DNA of 64,000 bases from Lineus longissimus (Eukaryota; Nemertea; Pilidiophora; Heteronemertea; Lineidae). Each line of letters begins with the position of its first letter. Positions within the stretch are counted from its first letter, which is position 1. The stretch is from assembly GCF_910592395.1 (NCBI RefSeq), contig NC_088310.1, positions 15,943,501 through 16,007,500 of the forward strand, written 5' to 3'. The position numbers and the translations under genes are program-made. The notes under the pieces are model-generated. The model saw nothing but the letters and a program-made list of their open reading frames with translations, was not told the DNA's origin and did not search any database. Positions 46,319 to 57,700 of the stretch are shown here, piece after piece.

Positions 46319-47132
46319 TTGTTTTATGACAGACATTCATAACGCAATCATTATCATTATACAAAGTGTCATTGAAAACTCTTGCTAGTTTCAAAGTTGA
46401 ATAACTTGTTCATAAATCTTTCCTACCCTAAAAGTGTATATCAATGAAAGAGAGAATTCTATCCTTGAGATTTCATAGCAAAAAATATTTTTTGAATTCA
46501 TGTTTTTGTAAAGATGTTATTTAAGCAAGCAGATTTATCGACACCCTTTTTGGTAAAGTCTTATTCAATCACTCCACCACAACATATTTCCAAAGAAGGA
46601 GTTCCACCTCCAAGTTTACTGGTTATACCGTACATCCCAAGGTTTGGCACTTCCATCAAAGACTATCTTCTTCTGTCATGCTTGTCTCATGTCTTGGATG
46701 ACAAGTATAGAGATGTCTCCTCTCATATTATCACAACATACTAAAGTATGAGAGTCCTGGAGAAGGGTTGCAGACGGTATTGTATGTTGTTACTCTCAAA
46801 ATGTAGAGCTGCAAAGAATGCAAACCATCCAAACTTTTCCTCATGTTGAGATTCCGTCTTGCCAGCTTTGGCATTAACAAGATTTTGTAATGAGATCTGT
46901 GATAAAAATGAAATCAAAGAATGCACTGTGTTGGTATCAGCACATCCCCTCAGGTGCGGCATAGTCCAGAAATGGACCAGAATCTGGCAGGAGGCGGTGA
47001 CTACTTCCAGTAGGCAGCCCTTACATTAGTACAGCACATTCGACAAATTTATGCACATTAGCCTGATCATATACCGATCAGAGATAAACTCTAGCAGTGA
47101 ATATAGTAGCTCATCCTACTTTGGTTATTGTG
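46319..47132. other. Non-coding, with a weak exon-like stretch
   Basis: A minus-strand stretch at 46741-46896 has an acceptor-like tract (TTTCATTTTTATCACAG) and 51 codons to a stop, but no partner exon or recognisable product. Confidence 0.35.
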
Positions 47133-47354
47133 TCAAGGGTAGTAAATGTCATTGGTGTTGATAGATCCTCGCACAGTAGGATAGTCGGTTGCATTTGTTG
47201 CCAACGGGTGCGTTGAATTATGCTCCGGAGATTCGTTTGGTGATTCTGTTGACCCATATGTTGTGGTTGTGGTGCCAGCATTAGCAGCAAAATCTCCATT
47301 CTGGTCTCGTTTGGATGTGCCTGGGTCGTGTTGTAAAACCTTTGGAACAAATGG
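47133..47354 (-). CDS. Candidate 3'-terminal exon, Ser/Thr/Asn-rich tail
   Basis: On the minus strand an excellent acceptor (ATTTTTTTCTCTTACAG) opens a 222-nt frame in phase 0 ending in TGA. The 73 residues begin PFVPKVLQHDPGTSK, then become rich in Thr, Ser, Asn and Pro (GTTTTTYGSTESPNESP, NSTHPLATNATDYP), with three N-x-S/T sequons, like the stalk or tail of a secreted or membrane glycoprotein. The other two frames from the same acceptor hit stops or lack this composition. The candidate exon at 47985-48032 lies upstream in the same phase. Confidence 0.5.
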   Translation of the reverse strand, partial: PFVPKVLQHDPGTSKRDQNGDFAANAGTTTTTYGSTESPNESPEHNSTHPLATNATDYPTVRGSINTNDIYYP

Positions 47355-47984
47355 CTGTAAGAGAAAAAAATATTCAATTCATGACGATACGAGGTAGAAC
47401 TTGTTCATTTTCACCAGCATCTTTCAATGATTTGGCCATTCACTTTTCAAAAAGTGTCAACCTTTGATTTCTGGGGGAAGCTAGGTACTAGTGCAGAATA
47501 TCTCATTGTCAGTGATGGATAGCGAAATTTGATCTTAACGTCCTTTGGACAACAAAACAATAATGGCTTTCCTTCGAATTGGAAAGAAACAATGATGTCC
47601 AAAGAGCCACCAAAATAATGTGACCAATCGTCCATGTCAGTTGTTTAGTTTTTGTATTTTCACAAAAAACAGGTTATCGGAAACTGTTTAAAATGTTTTT
47701 GAAAATATTCAGCAGTTTAAGGCCTGCGCCGTTTGTTAAAAATTTTGACTTTGTAATCGAATTTGAAAATTTTCAATTGCGTAAATACATACTTAATATA
47801 AATTTCGGCATTACCTTTTTGTAGACAGATAGACAAATACTACAAATACAAAGTTTCAACAAATTCGTATTCATAATAACTGCACTACGGCACTGTGTAT
47901 CAGTGGATATCTATGTATAAACTGGACCACAACTAATTATGAACAGTGTACCCCTTTAAAGGGTTTATATCACCAGATACCAAC

Positions 47985-48032
47985 CTTTGACTGCTCTCTT
48001 GTGCTTGGTGCATCAGTACTTTCCGTAAATTG
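47985..48032 (-). CDS. Candidate 48-nt internal exon
   Basis: Acceptor CTTTATTTTCAG, 16 codons (QFTESTDAPSTREQSK), then a non-canonical-looking but GT-containing donor (AAG|GTTGGT). It starts and ends in phase 0, joining in frame to the Ser/Thr-rich terminal exon at 47354. The short Ser/Thr-rich peptide matches that exon's character. The weak donor lowers confidence. Confidence 0.35.
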
Positions 48033-48542
48033 CTGAAAATAAAGGTAAGATCGATGAGGACACATTTCTGAAAGCAGTAAGACCTGATATAAAGCTGGTC
48101 CCAAGGTTCTATTTGACTGATTGAGTTAGAGATAAGACCGATCCAAAAAAGTACAGGGTGGTTGAGCCTGCTTTGACCAGACATCTTCCAAAACATGAAA
48201 ACTATTTTGTTGAAGACAGATTTACTCCTTTAAAACCCGATTTCTGGGACAATCAAAAATCTTCTTTACCCTTTTCATATTTGTCCTAGAAACCCCAGAC
48301 ACAACCATGTTGCTAAAAATGCCATCAAACATCTCTAAAACAGCTGCCATGGCCGATAGGATTATTTACGGCAATGGCGATCGCAGCTACATTGTTCTTT
48401 ATTGGCGACAACTTTCTATATTTTGCCAGAAAAACAACCCCAATGTATACAACCATCATTTTGAAATGATTATATAAAGCTGTTGCTCAGCTGGACAAAC
48501 AAACAGTCAAGATAAAAATATATGTAGTAAAGTTTCGAGAAA
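48033..48542. other. Intronic or intergenic, nothing seen
   Basis: No supported exon or repeat recognised in this interval. Confidence 0.35.
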
Positions 48543-48596
48543 CTGACACCCCAAGATAACCAGCTGGTCATCCAGCTGGTTATCTTGGGGTGTCAG
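48543..48596. repeat. Perfect hairpin, 25-bp stem and 4-base loop
   Basis: CTGACACCCCAAGATAACCA and five more bases are followed by TCAT and the exact complement. A third partial copy, ATAACCAGCTGG, follows directly. The short loop and perfect stem would form a very stable cruciform or RNA hairpin. Confidence 0.95.
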
Positions 48597-49169
48597 ATAA
48601 CCAGCTGGATGAGCGTGTCTGAGTAAGAAAAGGGTCAATCAAATATCTGGCCCATGACCGCAGAAAAAAGCACACACTGTGGCATGACATAAGACAAACC
48701 TTCAACCAAATGACCCCAAATTCTAACGCTTTCAGTGCCGATCAATTTTTTCCAGGGATTTTATTTTCACCACTGGCTATGCATTGTTTTAGTCACTTTT
48801 TGCTGTGATTTGCAACAGACTATTATTGCAAGTTGCGAAGTGCTTATATATTTTTTGAAAATATTTTAACCGTCTTACAATGACTTGCATAAATAAGTAG
48901 GTCACTCTTCTGGAATGCTGGCACTGAAAGGGCTTATAACAAGATGAAATAAAGAATCTGATAGAACCAATTTGTTATGTCAGTCATTTGCTACTACAAG
49001 AGATATAAATCTGATAAAACCGATTTGTTATTCAATATATTTGGTGCAACAAGAGAAAGGAAAGATATTTAAATGTCATAGCAATGGTTTGTAGAAAAGA
49101 TAAATTGCATGTTGAGTTCTAGTCAGCTGGCACTTAGTTCTTCTAGGGTAGTTCATTCATGCATCTTAA
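48597..49169. other. Non-coding, no gene seen
   Basis: AT-rich, no ORF support. Confidence 0.4.
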
Positions 49170-49464
49170 CCTCTTGAATCCCAAAACATGAACATCCCGG
49201 GATCCCAGGGTGGTCACGTGGTTGCGAAATTGGGTCTTTCACGATGTATAGCGCCTGCATACAACCGCCAAAGTCCGGTACCGAGGCACCATCTTCCCAG
49301 GCATGCTCTAACTGACCCTACTGTACATTAAACACGCTAAAACAAGCAATAAACTAGCGTCCCAGCTCAAGGGAATAAAAATATCACTGAGACCGACCTG
49401 TCGGTCATTGGGAAAAAACGTTATTTCAAAATGACCAACTGGTCGGTCATCAGGATTCAAGAGG
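49170..49464. mobile_element. piggyBac-like MITE with TTAA duplication
   Basis: Termini CCTCTTGAATCC and GGATTCAAGAGG are perfect inverted repeats directly flanked by TTAA on both sides (49166-49169 and 49465-49468). CC..GG ends at TTAA sites are diagnostic of piggyBac-type elements. At 295 bp it has no coding capacity. GACCGACCTGTCGGTC inside is a further palindrome. Confidence 0.85.
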
Positions 49465-50256
49465 TTAAAATTTACACACACATTCTACTTACTCAAGCTT
49501 TCTACTTACTACATTCTAATTTAGAATTGTTTGCTCAAAGTTTTAAAAGTGTCTGTAGCATCATCAACACAAGGAGCAGGCACAGGCAATAACTTACTCT
49601 ACTCCTCCTTTAAACAGGCAATCACATTGGATTCATCACCACAACAGAACATCAACTCTGATACCTTCCGTGAAGTGAAATGATAACACTTCAACTGACG
49701 ATTAATGGACACACATATGTTAGGACAGTCAGGATTTCCTGTTAATTCATCATCAGGGTGTTTTCAGAAAGGAGATGGAACAGTCAAAGAGGAAGAATTA
49801 TATTTCTAGTCTTAGTCACCATAAGATTGATGCTGGCTACAAGGAGATCAATCAGTGGTTGAATAAACCTCATTTATCTCATCACTGGCCAGATCAAATA
49901 GAAACCAATCTGAAGAACTGACTTTGATTATCAATGGTATTCAAAGCTTGTTAACCTTTAGTACTGTTAGAGAAGGCAATTAGTGGCAGTAACCTGGTAG
50001 TTGTTACAGTTATAAGAGCCACACTCTAACTGCCACTATCAAGTGAGAAGGCACAGGTTCCCGTAGTTTTGATTCGTATCTCAGTCAACTAACGACAATA
50101 TTAAGCTCTGATAAATGTGAGCTTAATTTTCTACAACAACATTTGACCAGCTAGAACACCAAATTGCACTAACATGACTGATAACAGCTCAGCATTTATG
50201 AAAGATGTGATTTAAATCCACTATAATTCAATGACAACTTTGCATTAAACTAAATA
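49465..50256. other. Non-coding, no supported gene
   Basis: A minus-strand stretch near 49600-49665 reads LMFCCGDESNVIACLKEE then stop, and a GTAAGT follows the stop. The acceptor is weak and no role is assigned. Confidence 0.35.
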
Positions 50257-50434
50257 CGGTAGAACCTCTCTATCAAGGACACCCTCGGGACTGACAAATG
50301 CTGTCCTCCATAGAGAGGTGTCCTGATTAGAGAGGTCAAATTGAATGGAATGTACCAAATTGGGACCAAAACTAGTGTCCTTAATAGAGAGGTTGTCCCT
50401 AATAGAGAGGTGTCCGCTAAGGGAAGTAACACTG
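50257..50434. mobile_element. pogo-like MITE, copy 2
   Basis: 178 bp, same length as copy 1 at 10729-10906 but inverted. CGGTAGAACCTC and ..TAACACTG ends are flanked by TA (50255-50256 and 50435-50436). Confidence 0.8.
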
Positions 50435-51252
50435 TACTTGACATTTTGTTGTGACCATGAAACCCAAATTTCTGGATCGCGTTGATTCTCAAGGAATACT
50501 ATAAAACCCATTTTTGCAAGGCAAAATTTGAAAGTGATTGAAATCACTTTTACCTTTCATTGGTCAATTTACAGATATCTGTCACAAGTGTCCACTTGCT
50601 ATTAGTTGTGTAACCAACATTTCATATTTATTCTATACCTCTGGTGGTGTTTGACGGTGACTACAGGGCCAAACCAATATTAATGGGCCAGCTTACTGTC
50701 GGTGCATACTCGGATGCATGCTATGACCATTGGCAATTGAGGTATGTTATCAAATGACTTGATGTCATCATGGGACCTTCTCAATCTCCAACTTTTGCTA
50801 CTATCAATGAAGGGTCGACAAAAATGCATCATTTGGGTGGACTGAATCAAGACAATGAGATTACTATTGCTACATACATATGGCAATAAGCTGTAAGTCA
50901 GTAGCTCCTGAAATGGAAGATGAATATTATCCTGCAAGCTCCTCCACATGCGACCCACCAAGCATACAACCATGCGGAAACCTACCACTACAGATCGTAT
51001 TGGAAAACAGCACCAACGCTCAGATGCAACCTGAGAGCAAAGCAAAACATATAAACAGATGATAATAAAGAATTGTTAGTGGTGATCTGAGATGAATGTG
51101 GCCAACTTCAGCTGTAATCAAAATCTGATCAGTTTCTTCAGACAACAATATCAGATTCAACTTTCGGTCTCAAAAGTTGCAGAAGATGTTCATGGAATTG
51201 TTTGTTTCTCATATCACCACCAGTTAAAATAAATAAATGTTTCGAACATTAC
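50435..51252. other. Ambiguous ORFs on both strands, no supported gene
   Basis: A 121-codon minus-strand frame (50680-51045) and a 60-codon plus-strand frame (50880-51062) overlap. Acceptor-like sites occur on the minus strand near 51039 and 50911 but give no consistent exon chain. Left unannotated. Confidence 0.3.
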
Positions 51253-51336
51253 CAGTGACTGAAATGTTAGTATTTTTTTGCTAAGTTTGTCACAGAATTG
51301 TGAACCCTTAATAGACAGTTCGGGGACTTCAGCTTT
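51253..51336 (-). CDS. Candidate 84-nt internal exon
   Basis: Minus-strand acceptor with an ideal branch-like ACTAAT and tract (TATAACTAATCCATTTTCAG), 28 open codons (KAEVPELSIKGSQFC.., ending LTFQSL) and a GTAATG donor. Phase 0 at both ends, compatible with the candidate exons at 47985 and 47133. The product is not recognised. It may be the same gene 3 kb upstream, or chance. Confidence 0.35.
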
Positions 51337-52109
51337 CTGAAAATGGATTAGTTATAAATGCAATGAAATATACATGTAAAGCAGAATTATTTAGAATGCT
51401 ATATCATATAGCATCATTCTTCACACATCAACCATATCAGTTCCTGACCAATATAGGCATCCTACACCACTCCACAGCCCGTAATCATCCCCAAAACTCC
51501 CCCATAATATTGTCCCAATACATGCATGATTCATTCATGTCCATAAGGTTGTCACATACCGTGGAAATAAACCTTCGTAAATAAACAGTGAAGCCCAACT
51601 GAAAAAAGGCAAAACATTTCAAGTGTCTAGGTGTACTTGAAGTTAACATTGAGAATTATATGAGATATCCGGTGGCCCAGAAAGACTTCATTAACTATAA
51701 AGAGAAATAAACCCAAGACATTTTAGAAAATGCCTGCCTTCAGATATAGATCACATCTTCGGAAGTTCATCTACACTTCTTTTCCTTCAACATGTTGAAT
51801 GAGAAAAAACAACTGGTCACATGTCAAAAAATGCCAAAAGGTATGATCCCCCAAATCTTCACTGATTGGGTCTTCAATGTCGGCTCCCTGGATTTTGATT
51901 ATATCATGTAAATGTAAATACACACTGAATATAAATTTAAACATATCATTATGAAGACTGATATGAATACTATAATCAGGTTGCTCATAAAAACTGTTGC
52001 ATATCTTTAAGGTTGACACACTGAAAGTATCTAAAATTTGTGTACATCTAGGATCAGCTAAATACGAATATCTCATACAAATTTCAGCATGGAGGCTATT
52101 GCACAATTA
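51337..52109. other. Non-coding, one unsupported 111-codon frame
   Basis: A minus-strand frame at 51771-52106 (111 codons) has natural-looking composition but no splice context or recognised domain. Confidence 0.35.
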
Positions 52110-53123
52110 AGTCATTCTGATGAGGTCTACACTCCAAGATGACTATACTCTTTCATGAACTAGGAACATGTCACCTGACAATGTCAAACATCTCCAAGTC
52201 ATTCTGACAACTGAGGTCTATCTTAACACAAGACTATGTATGTACACTGACAATGTCAAACCTCTCTAAGTCGTTCTGATGAGGTCTATCATTAGAGATG
52301 ACTATGTACTGGGAAGATGACACCCTGAAACTCCACTAACAGTGTCCAACCTCTCTAAGTCGTTCTGACGAGGTCTATCATTAGAGATGACTATGTACTG
52401 GGAACATGATACCATACGACACTGACACTGACAATGTCCAACCTCTCAAAGTCGTTCTGACGAGGTCTATCATTAGAGATGACTATGTACTGGGAACATG
52501 ACACCCTGAAACTCCACTGACAGTGTCCAACCTCTCTAAGTCGTTCTGACGAGGTCTATCATTAGAGATGACTATGTACTGGGAACATGACACCATACGA
52601 CACTGACACTGACAATGTCCAACCTCTCAAAGTTGTTCTGACAAGGTCTATCATTAGAGATGACTATGTATTGAGAACATGACACAATACGACACTGACA
52701 ATGTCCAACCTCTCTAAGTCGTTCTGATGAGGTCTATCATTAGAGATGACTATGTACTGGGAACATGACACCATACGACACTGACACTGACAATGTCAAA
52801 CCTCTCTAAGTCGTTTTGACGAGGTCTATCATTAGAGATGACTATGTACTGGGATCATGGCACCCTGAAACTCCACTGACAATGTCCAACCTCTCTAAGT
52901 CGTTCTGACGAGGTCTATCATTAGATATGACTATGTAGTGAGAATATGACACCATACGACACTGACACTGACAATGTCAAACCTCTCTAAGTCATTTTGA
53001 CGAGGTCTATCATTAGAGATGACTATGTACTGGGATCATGGCACCCTGAAACTCCATTGATAATGTCAAACCTCTCAAAGTTGTTCTGACGAGGTCTATC
53101 ATTAGAGAAGACTATGTACTGGG
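52110..53123 (+). repeat. Satellite array, left block (86-92-bp unit)
   Basis: About eleven head-to-tail units containing CCTCTCTAAGTCGTTCTGA, GGTCTATCATTAGAGATGAC and TATGTACTGGGAACATGACA. Two variants alternate irregularly: ACCATACGACACTGACACTG and ACCCTGAAACTCCACTGACA. The first two units are diverged, as expected at an array edge. The array is broken at 53123 by the LTR element and resumes at 61986. Confidence 0.95.
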
Positions 53124-53363
53124 TGTATTGACCTCCTGGTCAACGGCCTCGTGATCTGATTGAAGAGAAGATCGAATCGCAGGATGTTGTTTAACAGGTT
53201 TTAATCATCGGAATCAAAACATGTCGGAAAAACGTACACAGCACGTAACAGAACAAGTAGTTCTACAAAACGCCACAATGGCAAAGCCATTACAAATTGG
53301 GGCGCCACCGGCCGGTCTCTCTAACCTCTTAAAGGGCAATGGTATGCTGGGTGATACAGTACA
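53124..53363 (-). repeat. 3' LTR of the young element
   Basis: 240 bp. On the minus strand it starts TGTACTGTATCACC and ends GGTCAATACA. Identical by eye to 61746-61985. Confidence 0.96.
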
Positions 53364-53376
53364 TCACCCCCCTCCT
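53364..53376 (-). other. Polypurine tract of the young element
   Basis: Minus-strand AGGAGGGGGGTGA directly precedes the 3' LTR. Confidence 0.85.
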
Positions 53377-54731
53377 AAGCGTATGACAGCTCCGGCCATA
53401 CGCCCGAAACATACCACTCAACTAACACTGATCATAAAGGCCTACAAAGACAAAATAACAAGCATACAATGCACCCGTGAGACCAAGACTGGCACGGAAC
53501 ACCAAAGGAAAACCCAAAAGGAAAATAAGACCAAATTACGACATTAACCATGTCAAGACACACATGGCAGGCGACAAAATACCTGTCAGACCAAGAGAAC
53601 ATTCCAGTAACGAACCGAGAACAACCGTGTGAGTATTTAAATGTACCAAGTAGTCGAGTATGCGGGTAGGAAAAAAAAAAAAAAAAAAATCCACAAATAA
53701 AGAAATTGAACACAGAACCACAGATACATGAAAATAAAATCACACATGTTGCTACCATGGCTACTGGTGCAATGACAAAAATACCAATACTATGTACATT
53801 CATATCAAAAGAAGACACTGGTAATTGAAGCAGCAAGTATCAAATATAATACCAGTATCAAAACACAATATCCAAAATATATGAAGCCAGTATCTACTGA
53901 TTAACTTGGAATCCTGAGTAATCACATTCTCATCCTCATTAATCACATACTAGTTCCATATTATCACTGGACTATAAGAGAAAGTTTGACCAGCAGAATT
54001 AACCTGGTCAATATACTACATGTATATTATCATAGTAACATCATAGACGACAGGCAGCAATCCAGTCAGTCTAGAGAGTTCATAGCGTTCACTCAAATAG
54101 AACGAGTGTAAAGGCACGCAGGTTGGCAATAAGTGTCACAGTATCGACATCCAAAATGAAAGTAGGTGGCGACAGATTATATACTAATAAAACACACACA
54201 CATCATGTACACTAAGCGTCCTATCAGTATAGAGAAAAATTCAAGCAAAATGCAGAGTGACTAAACATGACAACCGTAGAGAACTCACATGTATCAAGCA
54301 CCATCTAGCTGCAAAATTTCAGATTGCACAAAATAGCAATACCAAGTAGTCCCTAGGTTTTAAGGAGAAATCTCCTAACAGAAAACAGTGGCAAAAATAC
54401 CAATACCCCCACTGGGTATGATTTATGCGCCAGCCTAATCCTGGTGGTAGCCAGGAATTCATCCAGACGGCAGAATGACATGCAAAACAGGAGAACATGC
54501 AACACAAACAAATCATGCATACAGGGTGAATTCAGGCCCATCAATCATACACGCAAGCACACTACACAAACACACCATGTCAGCTCCATCCAGACTACAA
54601 TTATCCATCGGTGAGAAATTACTCCTGGTCAAAAAATCCGAAATACGTCACTCACACATTACAGTGATAACCCTGTCACACACACAACCATACAGAATTA
54701 AGGATGCGCGAAAACTCGAGCACACGCACAA
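53377..54731 (-). other. Long 3' untranslated region of the young element
   Basis: About 1.36 kb between the pol stop and the polypurine tract. No convincing ORF on either strand; a 19-20-base A run lies near 53670. The length is unusual for a compact Gypsy element and could be the remnant of a lost third ORF. Confidence 0.6.
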
Positions 54732-57700
54732 CTAACCATTGCACATCCACTTTCCCATGTCAACACCCCGTGCTATTCGCAACTTGTCGGCATGAGTCCT
54801 GTACAATTCTCCCTCTGGATTCAACTGTATGGTCACAGTGAAATCCTCCTGGATATCTTTAACCAAATAGGGTCCCTTCCATGGTAGGTGCTTATCTCCT
54901 TTAAACGCCTTTCTCGGGTTATAGTACCACACAAAGTTGCCCTCCTTCAGTGATCTATACTCAGGACTATTGGTCTCGTATCTTTTCTTCTGAATCCGCT
55001 GAACCGATTTCAGATTATTCCTTACTAGAGCATATGCCTTGTTGAGCCTATCTTCTAGCTGCCTGACGTAGGTTGGAACAGACGTCATGTCTTCAGACGG
55101 CTTCGTGTACAGCAGGTCTATCGGCACCTTCATCTCCCGTCCAGTTAGCATGAAGTGGGGAGTCTCTCCGGTACTACCATGTACTGATGACCTGTACGCC
55201 ATAAGAAAGATTGGCAACATGACATCCCATTGTCCTGTACTTTCCTTATGGTCATAAACATACGTCTTCAGCATGCTCTTTAAAATCTTATTAAAGTTTT
55301 CAACAAGCCCATTGCTCTTGGGGTTGTACGGCGTCGTGAGGCTACGGGAAACACCAAGCTTCTCTAGGAGACAGGAATAGATTTTAGAAACAAATTGGGC
55401 TCCTCGATCACTATGTAATATATACATGCATCCGAACCTTGATACAAATTCCTTTATTACAGCCTGACAGACTTCCTCGGTCTCCATCGTCCGCAATGGA
55501 GCAGCCTCCACCCACTTAGTGAAGTTATCTTCCATCGTCACCGCGTATCTATACCCTCTTGAAGTTTCCTTGAGAGGGCCGATCAGGTCTATGGACACTC
55601 TCTCAAATGCCTCACCGAAAAGCTGCTGTGTCAAAGGGACTGGTATCTTCTTGTGTGGGCGTTTGATGACATTACAGGCCTCACAGTATGAAACAAAGCG
55701 AGAAACGTCCCGTCTCCATCCAACCCAGTAAAAACGATGCTTCACACGCTCCATTGACTTAACCATCCCTAGATGACCAGATGTTGGCTCAGAGTGCAAT
55801 TGGTCCATGACGCTATGGCGAAGAGTCCTAGGGAGGACTATTTGGTGTTTCATCGGCTTGTCCGGAACTACCAACCTCCTATACAAGATGCCATTATCCA
55901 CAAAGAGATGCCTCCAGTGTTGCCGCAAGGTCTTCACACTGAGACTTTCTCCAGAGATACTTTTGTAGGAAGGGTAATCAGAATCGTCAAGCTTCAATTG
56001 TAAGATGGGACCAATATCTGGATCAGATAGTTGCAGGTTGGCAAGATCATCATAGGGTAGCTTAACCGAAGTTGATTCATCGGTGGTGGGAGAGTTATTT
56101 GTCTTGGGTACATCTTGAAGTCTCTTTGCCTGTGCACGAGTCGTGACTGCACCGCAACTTAGCATCAACTTGTCAACTTCCTCTTCTAAGCTGTCATCTG
56201 TTTGCTTGGTGTGAGTACAAGATGGTACATCTGTGGATTCTTTAAGGTGGAACTTGCGAATATGCCCTGTAGGTCGATTTGGCTCTGGCACTTCTTGTCG
56301 GCCGCATTGGTCACACTGGAGTCGGCTCATGAAATCAGCATTCACATGGTGTCTTCCCGGGCGGTGGATGGTCGAAAACTTAAACTGTGAGAGAAACAAC
56401 TGCCATCTCTGTATCTGTTCATTAGCATCACTAAGAGTCAGCATATGACTAACGGCTGAGTTGTCCGTCCGCAAGAGAAACTGATGTCCATACAAGTAGG
56501 GCTTGAAATGCTCAACAGACCGAACAACACCTAAAAATTCCCTCTTAGTAATACAATATTTTCTCTCTGCATCAGATAGCAATCGTGAATAGTAGCCGAT
56601 TACAGTTTCTTTTCCGTCCAAGACCTGGCTCAAAACACTTCCAATACCAGTATTTGACGCATCCGTGTCAAGCACAAAGTTACCAGCTTTCACATCAGGG
56701 AAGGCAAGAACAGGCGGGTGTAGAAGTGCTGCCTTTAGACGTTGAAATGAGGCCTCATGGGCTGGAGTCCAAATCAGATTACTAGATGCCTTAGTGAGCT
56801 CATAGAGTGGCGCAGAAATGTCACTCATGTTCCGAATAAACCTGCGGTAATAACTTACCAAACCAAGAAAACGCTTCACCTCAGTGCGTAACTTATGACA
56901 AGGAACAGAGGACAAAGAAGGCCAAGCCTGAATAGACCCAAGCTTAGACTTCAACGGGTGGATGCCAAGACCCGAAATAACATGACCAAAATACTGTACA
57001 GAAGGCTGGAGTAAAGAACACTTGCTGGGTTTGATCTTGAGATTAGACGACTGCAATCTCGCTAGGACTTTGTCCAAGTTGGAAATTGTTTCCTCAAAAG
57101 TGGCACCAAACACAAGGACATCGTCAAGATACAATAGGCACCGTTCCCACTGAAGACCACGAAGGACCCTTTCCATAAGTCGCTCAAACGTAGCGGGAGC
57201 GTTACACAAACCAAAAGGAAGAACCGTAAAATGGAATAGTCCTTTTTTTGTGAGAAAAGCAGTCTTCTCTTTATCCTCAACAGACTTCAGTGGCACCTGC
57301 CAATATCCCGACTGTAGATCTAACGTACAGAAGTACTTCTTCCCATGCAGCGTATCAATACAGTCATCAAATCGTGGGAGTGGATAGGAGTCTGCTTTAG
57401 TGACGGAGTTCAACTTCCGGAAATCCACACAGAAGCGGGCCGTTCCATCCTTCTTCGTCACTATAACAGGGGGGCTTGCCCAGGGACTGGCAGAGTCCTC
57501 CATTACACCACGCCCCAACCCATCATCCACAGCCTTTTCAATTTCTTGTTCCCGGCTATATCCCTGCCTACGTAACGGAAGTCGGATAGGTTGTGCATCA
57601 CCAGTATTGATCTCATGACTGGCAAGGTCAGTCAACCCAATATCCATAGGGGAACTTGAGAATGAAGATGAATACTTCATAAGCAGGAGTGCAAGCTGTC

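Noticed and set aside
46741-46896. Exon-like minus-strand stretch with good acceptor
   Set aside because: 51 codons to a stop, but no partner exon in phase and no recognisable product; kept only as a note.
49600-49665. LMFCCGDESNVIACLKEE-like minus-strand end
   Set aside because: Short and protein-like, but the acceptor is weak and the GTAAGT lies after the stop, so no consistent exon model results.
50680-51062. Overlapping ORFs on both strands
   Set aside because: Neither strand gives a coherent exon chain; the signals conflict.
51771-52106. 111-codon minus-strand ORF
   Set aside because: Composition is plausible, but it lacks splice context or any recognised domain, and it ends beside the satellite edge.
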